Assembly (NCBI RefSeq): GCF_008086045.1
Contig: NZ_VSEY01000048.1
Location: 33,728 to 97,727 of the forward strand
Direction of reading: 5' to 3'
Length of the DNA stretch: 64,000 bases
Source: Nonomuraea sp. PA05
GTDB taxonomy: Bacteria > Actinomycetota > Actinomycetes > Streptosporangiales > Streptosporangiaceae
A program made the translations under genes and the position numbers. This document shows positions 26,561 through 35,239 of this stretch, piece after piece. The notes beneath the pieces were generated by a model that was not told the origin of the DNA, did not search any database, and was given only the letters and a program-made list of their open reading frames with translations. Each line of letters starts with the position of its first letter. The stretch's first letter is position 1.

Positions 26561-26580
26561 CTTTGCTTCTTACCGTTAGA
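26549..26580. promoter_or_regulatory. inverted repeat overlapping the hydrolase -35 region
   Basis: Arms TCTAATGGT (26549-26557) and ACCGTTAGA (26572-26580) match in 8 of 9 positions with a 14-base spacer. Overlap with the -35 box suggests a repressor or activator site. The regulator is not identifiable. Confidence 0.4.
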
Positions 26581-26624
26581 TGACCCACATCCAAGGCCCG
26601 ACCGGACAGGTCAAATCAATAGGG

Positions 26625-27443
26625 TCACATCAAGAAGAACGCGGCCAGCGCCCCGGCCACCCGCTCCGGATCGTTCTCCATGGGGATGTGACCCGCCCCC
26701 GCGACCCGAACCAGCCGCGTGTTCGGCATCTCGGCCGCGAAGCGCTCGGCGTACCGCACCTCCTGGAAGGTGTCAGCGTCCCCCCACACCAGCAGTTTCG
26801 GCGTCTCGTCGGCCCGCAGCGCGGGCACCAGGTCGAGGGTGTAGCGGCTGTCGGCCGCGCCCGCGAGCGCCATCCAGGAGCGGCAGACTCGCGGATCGTT
26901 CCAGGGGTCGAGGTAGCCGGCCAGTTCCGCCTCCGTGGCCGGGCGGCCCAGCGCCGCGGTGACCGCCGTACGCCGCGCGGCCAGCAGCTCCTCCACCGTC
27001 GTGGCGGCCACCACGGCCGGGTCCCGGTAGCGCGCCACACCGGGCACCGGCCACGAGTCGTACGTCACCGCGTTCACCAGCGCCAGCCTGCTCACCTCCG
27101 ACACCCCGCCGGCCAGCAGGTGCTGGGCGATCGCGCCGCCGATGTCGTGCCCCGCCACGGCCAGCGGCCCCGCCACCCCGTAAGCCTCCGCGAACCGCGC
27201 GACCCACGCCGCCAGCGCAGGCACGGCCGCCGTCTCCGGCGTCAGCTCGCCCTCCGACCGCCCCAGCCCCGGCAGGTCCACGGCGACCGGCCGCAGCCCG
27301 GCCGCCGCCAGCCGGTCGAGCACCGGCTCCCACACCCTGCTCCAGTACGTCCCGTGCAGCAGCAACACCACGGGCCCTCGCTCGCCGGCCGTCAGACAGC
27401 TCGCCCGCAACCCGTCGACCTCGATCGTCATGCGCTTCGACAT
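26625..27443 (-). CDS. alpha/beta hydrolase
   Basis: 272 residues from ATG 27443 (MSKRMTIEVDG; a second ATG lies at 27431). Motifs: LLLHGTYWSRVW near the N terminus, probable Asp nucleophile in VAGHDIGGAIAQ, acid in VWGDADTFQ and His in VAGAGHIPMEND. It resembles epoxide hydrolase/dehalogenase-type members. It is divergent from a LysR gene with only 58 bases between them, so it is a probable target of that regulator. Substrate unknown. Confidence 0.8.
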   Translation of the reverse strand: MSKRMTIEVDGLRASCLTAGERGPVVLLLHGTYWSRVWEPVLDRLAAAGLRPVAVDLPGLGRSEGELTPETAAVPALAAWVARFAEAYGVAGPLAVAGHDIGGAIAQHLLAGGVSEVSRLALVNAVTYDSWPVPGVARYRDPAVVAATTVEELLAARRTAVTAALGRPATEAELAGYLDPWNDPRVCRSWMALAGAADSRYTLDLVPALRADETPKLLVWGDADTFQEVRYAERFAAEMPNTRLVRVAGAGHIPMENDPERVAGALAAFFLM

Positions 27444-27479
27444 GGCATAACCATGATGTTTTGGCGGACGTCGGGTCAA

Positions 27480-27495
27480 ATACCAGTTAGGGTAT
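27480..27495. promoter_or_regulatory. inverted repeat in the hydrolase/lysR intergenic region
   Basis: ATACC-N6-GGTAT, a perfect short palindrome 6 bases before the lysR ATG. The position suits a LysR autoregulatory and target site, although it does not fit the T-N11-A form exactly. Confidence 0.4.
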
Positions 27496-27501
27496 GGCGC
27501 C

Positions 27502-28365
27502 ATGACATTGGCGCAGCTCAGGGTGCTGATCGCGGTGGCCGATCAGGGCGGGTTCACCGCCGCGGCCGAGCTCGTGGGCATGTCCCAGCCCGCCGTCAGC
27601 CGCGCCGTCGCCAGCCTGGAGCGCGAGCTGGGCGCGGCCCTGTTCGTCCGCCACCGCGACGGCATCGCCCTCACCGAGGCGGGCCGCCGCGCGCTCGCCA
27701 GGGCCCGCGAGACGCTGCGTCACTTCGACCTCATCCGCGCCGACGTCGCCGCCGCCAGCGGCCAGATCACCGGCGAGCTGCGCCTGGCCAGCCTGCCCAG
27801 CGCCACCGGCACGCTCATCGCCCGGCTGCTGCGCGCGTTCAGCGACCGCTATCCGCAGGTCAAGGTCCGCCTGTTCGAGGGCATGGACGACGACGTGCGC
27901 GCCTGGCTGCTGCGCGGGGCGGCCGAGGCCGGCGTGGTCACCCTGCCCGCCCCCGGCCTGCACACCGTGCACCTCAGCACGCACGACATGGTGTGTGTGC
28001 TGCCCGCCGGCGACCCACTCGCCGCCGGGACGGCCGTGCGCCTGCCCGACCTGACCGGCCGGCCGTTCATCCTGACCACCGCCGGCTGCCGTCCGCTGAT
28101 CATGGGCGCGGCACTGGCCGCCGGGGTGAGCCTGGACGTCGCGTTCGAGGCGAGCGGGCCGGCCGCCATCCTGGAGATGGTGGGCGCCGGGCTGGGCGTC
28201 AGCATCGTGCCCGCGCTCGGGCTGCCCGCCGGCCTGCCCGGCGTGGTCACCCGGCCGATGGAGCCGGGGATGACGCGGTCGCTGGCCCTGGCCGTCCCGT
28301 CGCTGGAGGACTGCGCGCCGGCGGCGCGTGCGCTCCTTGACGAGCTGAGCGCCTTTACGTTGTAG
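27502..28365 (+). CDS. LysR-family transcriptional regulator
   Basis: 287 residues. N-terminal winged helix LRVLIAVADQGGFTAAAELVGMSQPAVSRAVASLERELGA in standard LysR form (residues 4-45), then a two-lobed effector domain of about 200 residues. ATG 27502 is used and lies immediately after an inverted repeat with no clear ribosome site, which could mean a leaderless or very short leader transcript. Probable control of the divergent alpha/beta hydrolase gene. Effector unknown. Confidence 0.9.
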   Translation: MTLAQLRVLIAVADQGGFTAAAELVGMSQPAVSRAVASLERELGAALFVRHRDGIALTEAGRRALARARETLRHFDLIRADVAAASGQITGELRLASLPSATGTLIARLLRAFSDRYPQVKVRLFEGMDDDVRAWLLRGAAEAGVVTLPAPGLHTVHLSTHDMVCVLPAGDPLAAGTAVRLPDLTGRPFILTTAGCRPLIMGAALAAGVSLDVAFEASGPAAILEMVGAGLGVSIVPALGLPAGLPGVVTRPMEPGMTRSLALAVPSLEDCAPAARALLDELSAFTL

Positions 28366-28461
28366 ATCAAATCGGGGTTGACGAACGGCTGTTCGCACGT
28401 CAATCTCGATCTCATACCGTGAAAATCTTCGTCTTGGGGGCAGACGAGTGGAGAACGGGCA

Positions 28462-29094
28462 TTGCATGACGATCTAACCCGTGTAGTCGTCATGGTGGAG
28501 GGGTCACTGCTTCAGGCTGTGGCGTTCGGGGCGCTCCTGCGGGAGATCAGCTCGGACATCAGCGTGCTCACCGTGGTACGCGGGCTCGACGAATACCGGC
28601 GCGCGGTCGAGGCACGCGTCCCGGACATCGCGCTGCTCGACGTGCGTTCCCTGCACCCGATGCTGCTGCAGGTCGTGCGGCGGCTGCGGGAGACCGTGCC
28701 GACCGTGAAGATCGTGCTGGTGGTGGGCGCCATCGACCCGGGCGGCGCGCGGGAGGTGATGCGGCTCGGGGTGAGCGGGCTCTTCTCCGGCGAGGCCGAT
28801 CCGCGCGGGCTGTTACGCGGGCTCAAGGTGATCGGCGCCGGGGACGTCGTCATCGACGGGGTCGCCTCCGGCCTGGTCTTCCGCGAGCCCGGCGGGCCCG
28901 TGCCCGAGCTGACCGCGCACGAGCTGCGGATCCTGCGGCTGGTCGCGCGCGGCATGCGCAACGACGAGATCGCGCGGCAGCTCGCGATCAGCCAGTCGAC
29001 GCTGAAGCGCAACCTCAGGCCGATCCTGAGCAAGCTGGACGCCACCGACAGGGCGGGCGCGCTCCTGGCCGCCGCCAAGGCCGGCCTCCTCTGA
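28462..29094 (+). CDS. LuxR-type response regulator with atypical receiver domain
   Basis: 210 residues. The C-terminal LuxR helix-turn-helix is clear: LTAHELRILRLVARGMRNDEIARQLAISQSTLKRNL in two overlapping parts (about 150-185). The N-terminal part is receiver-like with a possible phospho-Asp in IALLDVRSLHP, but the acidic pair expected after the first strand is replaced by MVEGSLLQ, and the usual Lys near the end of the domain is not evident. It may work without phosphorylation. Start uncertain: TTG 28462 has GGAG about 9 bases upstream, and ATG 28492 is also possible. No kinase gene is adjacent. Confidence 0.78.
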   Translation: MHDDLTRVVVMVEGSLLQAVAFGALLREISSDISVLTVVRGLDEYRRAVEARVPDIALLDVRSLHPMLLQVVRRLRETVPTVKIVLVVGAIDPGGAREVMRLGVSGLFSGEADPRGLLRGLKVIGAGDVVIDGVASGLVFREPGGPVPELTAHELRILRLVARGMRNDEIARQLAISQSTLKRNLRPILSKLDATDRAGALLAAAKAGLL

Positions 29095-29099
29095 CACCC

Positions 29100-29150
29100 G
29101 GAAGTGCCGCCGACCCAGGGAGGTGCCCGCTGACCCAGGGAAGTGCCCGC
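29100..29150 (+). repeat. short imperfect tandem repeat
   Basis: Unit GGGAGGTGCCCGCTGACCCA occurs at 29118-29137, with a degenerate copy before (29100-29117) and a partial copy after (29138-29150). It starts 6 bases after the LuxR gene stop, between convergent genes. No role is evident. Confidence 0.6.
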
Positions 29151-29180
29151 CCCCGGCCTGCCGGAGACGGGCACCGCGGC

Positions 29181-29714
29181 TCAGCCCTGTTGCTGTGCGC
29201 CCACCTGGACCCTGGCGTGCGCCTCCCCCGGGATCGGGCGCTGCACGCTCACCTGGATGTCGTACTCGCCGACCATCGGCACCACCACCTCGGCCGCGTA
29301 CCACCCGGCCTTCCCCGGCACCTCGGCCATCGCGACCGGCCCCTTGCGATGCGCCATCGGCATCGCGACCATGTCCGCGTACATGACCACGCTCGCCCGC
29401 CCGAGCGGATCGTAGGTCCGCGTGCTGACCTGAGCCTCCACCTTGACCTTGAGATCCCCGAGGTGGCGCGCCGACACGTGCACGGCCGGGCCGCCCGCCG
29501 GCGCCGGCGCGGTCGGCGTCGGCGCGGCGGCGGCCGGAGGCGGGGCGGGGAGCGGGTCCGTCACGGCGAACGCCAGCGCCGCGATCAGCGTCGCCGCCGT
29601 CAGCCCGGATCCGGCCCCGACCAGGAAGCCGACCCGGAACGCGCGGGTGCGGGTCTGCCCGGCCGGATCCGGCCGGGCGGGCCGGACCCGTTTCGTCGTC
29701 TTCGTCATCGCCAT
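29181..29714 (-). CDS. membrane-anchored YtkA/FixH-like protein
   Basis: 177 residues. One membrane segment (FLVGAGSGLTAATLIAALAF, about 29-48) is followed by a Pro/Ala-rich linker and an extracytoplasmic beta domain with MVAMPMAHRKG, PGKAGWYAAEVVVPMVGEYD and IQVSVQ, as in YtkA-like/FixH proteins linked to copper enzymes. The Met- and His-rich MVAMPMAH could bind copper, though that is inference. ATG 29714 is preferred to 29813, which would overlap the oxidase gene by 88 bases. It lies 11 bases downstream of the multicopper oxidase gene and probably serves it. Confidence 0.75.
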   Translation of the reverse strand: MAMTKTTKRVRPARPDPAGQTRTRAFRVGFLVGAGSGLTAATLIAALAFAVTDPLPAPPPAAAAPTPTAPAPAGGPAVHVSARHLGDLKVKVEAQVSTRTYDPLGRASVVMYADMVAMPMAHRKGPVAMAEVPGKAGWYAAEVVVPMVGEYDIQVSVQRPIPGEAHARVQVGAQQQG

Positions 29715-29725
29715 CGCGAACGTCC

Positions 29726-32700
29726 CTACTGTGCTCTCGATCCGGTGAACGGATGGTCCGGCAGCTCGACGAGGTCCGGCTGCTTGGCGCCGAGCACCCG
29801 GAAGATCCCCCACTGCCCGCCCGTCAGATGGCGGGCCAGCGTGCCCGACCGGTACAGGTAGTCACCGGGGATCCCGCCCGGACCGCCCGCGCCGCCCGTC
29901 ACGGCGGGGTCGAGGTGGATGTTGTAGGCGACTCCCGGGTTGAACTGGCCCTGGAAGGCGGCGATCTGCGACTGCGGATCGCCGGGGGCCCGCCGCCAGG
30001 TGTGGCCGTGCAGCGCGAAGCCCGTCGAGCGCGGGTCGCCGACCACCTGCGCCACGCGCAGCCGTACCGGATCCTTGGGGTAGGCCCGGAACAGCGGTGT
30101 CGCCGGGTCGCCGTGCGCCGTGCTGGAGAAGATCTTCGCCAGGTCCTGGTTGACGGCGTACCGGTGGCTCCACGGCTCGTTGCTGTAGTTGATCGCGAAC
30201 TCGCCCTGGTCCTCGGGGTCGTCGGCCTCGCGGCTCGGGGTGAGCGCCAGGTCCAGGTTGTCGGGCACCGGCAGGTCGTCGGCGGTGTTGCCGTTGGTGT
30301 CCTTGCGGAACAGCGACAGGTCGCTGTTCATCAGGATCACGTGCTCGCGGAAGTCCTTCCCGTTCGGGTCCACGATGACGGCGTCCACGCCGCTCCTGAG
30401 GTCCGCGCCGGTTCTCGGGTCCTTGTACGTCGATCCCTTCGGCTCGATCACCAGGCCGCCGAAGAGGCCGTGGTGGCCGTGGTTCAGCGGGTCGGCGTAG
30501 TCCTGGAGCACCCCGAGGCCCGTCGCGCCGTCCTCCTCGGGCGCGTACCAGCGGTAGAGGATCGACTGGCCGGGGCCGACCGTGCTGTCCGGGAAGTTGT
30601 ACCCGACGTTGGAGCCCGCGCCTTCGACGTGGCTGTCCACCATGGCCGGTCGCAGCCCGACGCGGGAGCTGACCGGCAGCGGCTTGAACCCGGGCACGTT
30701 GTGCTCGTTGCCGGGCGGCTGGTCGAGACAGCCGGGCAGGGCGAATCCGCCTTGGGACGGGTCGCGGAAGCCGAGCTGTCCCGGCTCCGTCCCCTCGAAG
30801 CAGTGGGGCTGCATCTTGGCCGGGTCGAGCTGGTTCTTCAGCGTCACCTCGACGCAGTCGCCGGCGTTGGCCCGGATCACCAGCGGCTCCGGCTTCTTCG
30901 TGCCGGCCTTGATCGCCGCCACGTCCTCCTCCAGCGCGTACATCGCCCCGTGCGGATCGTGATCACCCGCCTTGTTGTAGGTGATGTCCTTGTTGATGGC
31001 CGCGATCGTGAAGCGCCTGGTCGGCACGGTGATCGTTCCGTCCTCGTCGTGCGGGCACGGGTTGTTGGAACCGGGGATCGGCAGCTTGGCCTCGTCGCGG
31101 GGCGGGCTCTGCCCGGGCGCCGCCGGTTGCGCGCCGGCGCAGATCGTGTCCGGCATGTTGTCCGGCAGCCAGGCCAGCCGGCCGGTGGGCGGCTCGAACC
31201 CCTCGCGGCAGTTGTAGACGATCAGGGTGCCCCAGGTTCCGAGGAACCAGTCGTCCGCGCCGCCGTAGTTGTAGACGTAGGAGCGGTACTCACCGGTGTC
31301 TCCCGGGCTGGCGACCTCGTACCCCATGTCGGCGTGCACGTCGAAGTACTCCAGCATGCCGATGTGCTGCGCCTGCACCAGGGGCGAGTCCGGGTCGCGG
31401 GGCTCCTGTTTCCAGCGGAACCTGTCCAGGTTGAACCCGTGCGACTCCTCCTGGCTGAGCTGGAACAGCCGCCACTTGATCAGATCCCCCTCGAACGCCC
31501 TGGGTATCGGCGTGTACGGGTTGCCGTGCACCCCGGAGTCGAACACGTTCGCCATGTCCGACTGGCGGCGCCCCTCGAACGGTTCGAGCCGGTAGTTGAT
31601 CCCCATCACGCCCTGGTCGTCGGAGCCGGAGGGGAACTTGGCCGGGAAGATCGGCACCCCCTCCGGGGTGACGAACCGGTCGTCGCCGGGGTCGCTCGCG
31701 TCCGCGGGCTTGAACATGGGGACGCGGTCCTCGACGAACAGCGACACGTTGCGGTAGTCCTGACCGTCCGCGGGCCGGCCGTGGTAGTCGGTGGCGCCGG
31801 GGGCGCAGCGCACGTCCACGATGGTGCCGACGTGCACGACCGCCTCGGTGGTGGGGTCGTGGAACGTGCAGCCCGGCGGGTGGATGGTGGCCCCGCCGAA
31901 CAGGCCGTTGTCCTGGTGCACGTTCGGGAAGAAGTGGTCGTGGAAGGAGTTCGTCGCGGTGTCGGCGTGCACGAAGTCGCGGTAGGTGTACTCCTTGTTC
32001 GGGGCGGCGGCGTCGGCGCCCTGGTCGTAGTTCCAGCCGTTGGCCGCGCCGTCGGACGACAGCACGTCGAACTGCACCATGTGCTGGTGGATGCCCACCT
32101 CGTTGGTGATCTGCCGCCGGTCGAAGACCGTGCCGCCGAACTCGGCGGGCAGGTCGTTGCGCAGGTGGTAGACGACGCAGTCGCCCACGTTGAGCAGCGG
32201 GGAGAACGGCTCCGGTTTCTCGCCGTTCCTGATCTTCGCGACCTTGGCGTCCCGTTCGGCGGAGGTGGTGCCGCCGACGTAGACGCGGCTCTGCGGGTTG
32301 TTCCAGTTGAGCTCGGGGTTGTAGGTCTGTTTCAGCTCGATGGCCGAGACGTGGAACGTCTTGACGGGGATCGGCTTGCCGTCCGACCGCGTGGCCGGGC
32401 ACGGGTCCTGGAAGAACCCGCCGGGCACCTGACCGCGATCGTCGGCGGCCCGGATCTCCGCCGCGGTCGGCGGGAACGCGGCGCCGGTCTTCCGCTCGGC
32501 GACCGACAGCGGCGCCTTCGGCCCCTTGAAGCCGAACTTGCCCGGGATGAAGTGCGGGAACCCCGGCTCGTCCGCCGTGGGCGCCGGCGGGGCCGGATGG
32601 TCGGCGAGCGGGATCAGCCTGGGGATCTGCGTGGTGTCGGGGTTGCGCCGGGTGCCGTCCTCTAGTCTGTCGAACGTGCGGTTCAGGCCCCACATGCCGT

Positions 32701-34354
32701 TGGCGAAGTGCGGATACAGGTGGCAGTGGAAGATGATGTCGCCGAACGTCGCCGGCTTGTCGTCGTGGGCGCTGCCCGCGCCGCCCTCCATGATCAGCGA
32801 GTAGTGCGAGCCGGGGCTGACCGCCTGCACGTCCAGCGCGTTGGTGACGGCGATGTGGTGGGTGGCCTTGCTGACCTCATCGAGGCCGCCCTCGTCCTTG
32901 GGGTCGAACGGCCAGCGGTTGACGTGCTGGTGGAAGGTGTGCGTCTCGAACTCGGCGGGATGGATCAGCCTGAACTGCGTCGGCTCGCCCCGGTAGCTCG
33001 GGAAGACCAGGTCGCCGCCGCCCGGGTCGCCGAACGGCCAGGACGACAGGCTCGTCTCCTCACCGATGCACTCGGCGGCGTTGAACCCCTGCGCGGCCCG
33101 CGTGGCGGCCGGGCAGCCGACCTCCTCGCGGTTGAACCCCGGCTCGGCCCGGTAGTTGAACGCGAACCACTCCAGCTTCACCGGCACCTCGCCCTGCACG
33201 AGCGCGTCGGCGTCCCCGCCCGACAGGTCGGGCAGCGTGCCGGCCTTCAGCTTGGCCAGCTCCGCCGCGGTCGGCTCGACGCAGCTCCCGTCGTCCGCCT
33301 CCTCGCCTTCTTCCCCATCACGGCAGAGCCGCGTCAGGATGCCGGGCTGCGCCTCGACCTCGTCGTGCATGAACACGACCTGCTCGCGGAAGTCCTTGCC
33401 GTCCGGGATCTGGATGACGGCGCGGGTGCCGGACTTGAGCGGCTGCCCCGTCGAGGAGTCGACCCAGGACGCGCCCGGCGGCTCCACCATGATCGCGCCG
33501 AACGCGCCGAAGGCGTGGGAGCCGATGAAGTTGCCCGCGCCGGTCTGGTGCGAGCTCATGTCGGCGCCGTCCTTGAACTGGAACTCGCCCTCCACCCCGG
33601 CGAACAGCCGGTACGACACTGACGCGCCCGGCGCGGCCGTGGAGGCGGGGTTGTTGCCGACCGCCGTGCCGTCCGAGGCGGTCACGTCGTAGGTCAGGCC
33701 GTCGAAGTGCATGGAGGCGTGCGGCGCCTTCGAGGTGTCGAACCGCACCTCGCGCGCCGACTTCGCGGGCGCGAACTGGCGCTTGGCCGTCGTGACCGCG
33801 CCAGGCGTGCCGACGAGCGTCTCCCCCGGCAGCGTGAACACCGACTCACCGGGATCGAACTCCAGGTCCGGCGCGGGCTCGTGCAGCCGGTTGGTGAACT
33901 TGACCGCCACGCAGTCGCCCTTGTTGACCCGCAGGGTGAGCGGCTCGACGAGGTCACGCTGCGCGAACGGGTCGGCCGCCCGCTTGAACGAGGACCGCAC
34001 CGTGGCGACGTTCTCGTCCAGGACGTACATGCGTCCCTCGGGGACGACGTCGCCGAAGCGGTTGAGGAACAGCGGGATGTTGATCAGGGACACGCCGAAC
34101 GTCCTGACGGGCGCGCCCGACGAGCAGGGGTCGGCCGCCGCCTGTCTCGCCGCGGCGGTGGGGAGCCGCTCGGCCAGCGCCGCGCTGAAACTCCACATCC
34201 CCCCGCCCACCGCGACCAGCCACGCCGCGGCCAGCGCTCCCAGGAGCAGCCGCAGGCCGATGCCGCGGCGTCTGATCCTGATGAGCACCACGGCGAGCGC
34301 GATTCCCGCCAAGCCGACCGTGGACAGGTCGGCCACCGCATGGGAACCCACCAT
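29726..34354 (-). CDS. giant multicopper oxidase (1542 aa)
   Basis: 1542 residues, about three times a laccase. Two N-terminal hydrophobic segments (about 10-25 and 33-50) anchor it; the rest should be outside. Three similar units (about 70-590, 620-1090, 1110-1540) each contain cupredoxin-type sequence. All four HxH motifs of a trinuclear copper site occur: FHQHVNRW (about 475) and FHCHLYPHFANGMW (about 545, also the type 1 Cys, His and Met ligands), then GIHQHM (about 755) and FHDHFF (about 805). Unit 3 keeps only NHGHHG and LHGHTW. The order, with C-terminal-type motifs first, is permuted relative to laccases. AAAGGAG precedes ATG 34354. Likely substrates are metal ions (Mn or Fe) or phenols; not decidable here. 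Confidence 0.85.
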   Translation of the reverse strand: MVGSHAVADLSTVGLAGIALAVVLIRIRRRGIGLRLLLGALAAAWLVAVGGGMWSFSAALAERLPTAAARQAAADPCSSGAPVRTFGVSLINIPLFLNRFGDVVPEGRMYVLDENVATVRSSFKRAADPFAQRDLVEPLTLRVNKGDCVAVKFTNRLHEPAPDLEFDPGESVFTLPGETLVGTPGAVTTAKRQFAPAKSAREVRFDTSKAPHASMHFDGLTYDVTASDGTAVGNNPASTAAPGASVSYRLFAGVEGEFQFKDGADMSSHQTGAGNFIGSHAFGAFGAIMVEPPGASWVDSSTGQPLKSGTRAVIQIPDGKDFREQVVFMHDEVEAQPGILTRLCRDGEEGEEADDGSCVEPTAAELAKLKAGTLPDLSGGDADALVQGEVPVKLEWFAFNYRAEPGFNREEVGCPAATRAAQGFNAAECIGEETSLSSWPFGDPGGGDLVFPSYRGEPTQFRLIHPAEFETHTFHQHVNRWPFDPKDEGGLDEVSKATHHIAVTNALDVQAVSPGSHYSLIMEGGAGSAHDDKPATFGDIIFHCHLYPHFANGMWGLNRTFDRLEDGTRRNPDTTQIPRLIPLADHPAPPAPTADEPGFPHFIPGKFGFKGPKAPLSVAERKTGAAFPPTAAEIRAADDRGQVPGGFFQDPCPATRSDGKPIPVKTFHVSAIELKQTYNPELNWNNPQSRVYVGGTTSAERDAKVAKIRNGEKPEPFSPLLNVGDCVVYHLRNDLPAEFGGTVFDRRQITNEVGIHQHMVQFDVLSSDGAANGWNYDQGADAAAPNKEYTYRDFVHADTATNSFHDHFFPNVHQDNGLFGGATIHPPGCTFHDPTTEAVVHVGTIVDVRCAPGATDYHGRPADGQDYRNVSLFVEDRVPMFKPADASDPGDDRFVTPEGVPIFPAKFPSGSDDQGVMGINYRLEPFEGRRQSDMANVFDSGVHGNPYTPIPRAFEGDLIKWRLFQLSQEESHGFNLDRFRWKQEPRDPDSPLVQAQHIGMLEYFDVHADMGYEVASPGDTGEYRSYVYNYGGADDWFLGTWGTLIVYNCREGFEPPTGRLAWLPDNMPDTICAGAQPAAPGQSPPRDEAKLPIPGSNNPCPHDEDGTITVPTRRFTIAAINKDITYNKAGDHDPHGAMYALEEDVAAIKAGTKKPEPLVIRANAGDCVEVTLKNQLDPAKMQPHCFEGTEPGQLGFRDPSQGGFALPGCLDQPPGNEHNVPGFKPLPVSSRVGLRPAMVDSHVEGAGSNVGYNFPDSTVGPGQSILYRWYAPEEDGATGLGVLQDYADPLNHGHHGLFGGLVIEPKGSTYKDPRTGADLRSGVDAVIVDPNGKDFREHVILMNSDLSLFRKDTNGNTADDLPVPDNLDLALTPSREADDPEDQGEFAINYSNEPWSHRYAVNQDLAKIFSSTAHGDPATPLFRAYPKDPVRLRVAQVVGDPRSTGFALHGHTWRRAPGDPQSQIAAFQGQFNPGVAYNIHLDPAVTGGAGGPGGIPGDYLYRSGTLARHLTGGQWGIFRVLGAKQPDLVELPDHPFTGSRAQ

Positions 34355-34579
34355 GCGCTCCTTTCACCGAGGGACGGTTCTCTGAGGCGACGGTTCTCCT
34401 CAAGGGCGTGAGAGCCTCCCCGCCAGTACCGCGCGCGCCGGTGGCGCGATCAACGACGCGGGCGCAACCTGACCCCCGAGGCCCACAAGTCGGACCGTCC
34501 AGGCGGGCTGGATGACCGGGCGGGTTCACGTCCGCGAGCCTGATCGGTCACTCGTGCGGCGGAGAATGTCTCTCGGCCG

Positions 34580-34606
34580 TGTCGATTCGCGCCGCAGCCG
34601 TTCGAC
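34580..34606 (+). promoter_or_regulatory. putative ECF42-dependent promoter of the DGPF gene
   Basis: TGTCGA (34580-34585), 17 bases, then CGAC (34603-34606), about 40 bases before the DGPF-protein start. From memory, ECF42 sigma factors recognise TGTCGA at -35 and a CGA(C/T)-like -10 in front of DGPF genes, and an ECF42-type sigma gene follows. Recognition here is inferred. Confidence 0.6.
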
Positions 34607-34645
34607 GCGTCGGTGAGACGGTACGAACCCTCGAAGGAGACGACG

Positions 34646-35086
34646 ATGAAGTTCATGATCGTGGGCAAGGCGAGCGCCGAGACCGAGGCCGGGGGGCTGC
34701 CCAGCCAGGAGCTGGTCGACAACATGCACGCCTACAACGAGTCGCTGGCCAAGGCGGGCGTGCTGCTGGCGGCCGAGGGGCTGTATCCCAGCTCGCAGGG
34801 GGTGCAGATCGCTTACAGCGGGGGGCGGGCGACCGTCCTCGACGGGCCGTTCACCGAGGCGAAGGAGCTCATCGCGGGGTTCTGGATCATTCAGGTCAAG
34901 TCTCGGGAGGAGGCCGTCGAGTGGGCGCTGCGGGTGCCTGTGCCGCAGGGGGAGGATGGGGTGGGGCTGCAGGTCTACCGGGTTTTCGACGCTAGTGACG
35001 TGCCGGACGAGTCGTTGCCTTCGGAGGAGCGTGCCCAGGAGGAAGCGCTGCGCGAGCGGCTCCTCGGGAACGAACCCGACGCCTGA
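34646..35086 (+). CDS. YCII/DGPF-domain protein
   Basis: 146 residues. YCII-like ferredoxin fold beginning KFMIVGKASAETEAG and containing the signature VLDGPFTEAKELIAGFW, the DGPF motif found in proteins encoded beside ECF42 sigma factors. ATG 34646 has AAGGAG 6 bases upstream; an earlier in-frame start at 34613 lacks one. The biochemical role of DGPF proteins is not known. The stop codon lies inside the first unit of a tandem repeat that fills the gap to the sigma gene. Confidence 0.88.
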   Translation: MKFMIVGKASAETEAGGLPSQELVDNMHAYNESLAKAGVLLAAEGLYPSSQGVQIAYSGGRATVLDGPFTEAKELIAGFWIIQVKSREEAVEWALRVPVPQGEDGVGLQVYRVFDASDVPDESLPSEERAQEEALRERLLGNEPDA

Positions 35087-35163
35087 GCGGACCGCACGCC
35101 TGAGCGGGCGGGCGCCTGAGCGGGCGGGCGCCTGAGCGGACCGCGCGCCTGAGCGGGCGGGCG
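35082..35163 (+). repeat. five-unit tandem repeat between DGPF and sigma genes
   Basis: Units of 16-17 bp: CCTGAGCGGACCGC(A/G)CG at 35082 and 35131, and CCTGAGCGGGCGGGCG at 35099, 35115 and 35148. The first unit contains the TGA stop of the DGPF gene, so the array looks like an expansion of the end of that gene. Repeats are head to tail without spacers, so this is not a CRISPR. Confidence 0.85.
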
Positions 35164-35239
35164 CGCGGGCCGGGCGGACGTGCGCGTGCGCTGGGCGGGC
35201 CGGTTGCGGGGGTGTGGGCGTGGCTGGTCTCATGGCCCG

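Noticed and set aside
29753..32665. 970-residue plus-strand open frame opposite the multicopper oxidase gene
   Set aside because: Low-complexity V/R/G/A sequence, typical of an antisense frame in high-GC DNA. The minus-strand protein has clear copper motifs.
35082..35163. Possible CRISPR array
   Set aside because: Units are contiguous, 16-17 bp, without spacers, and no cas genes are nearby.
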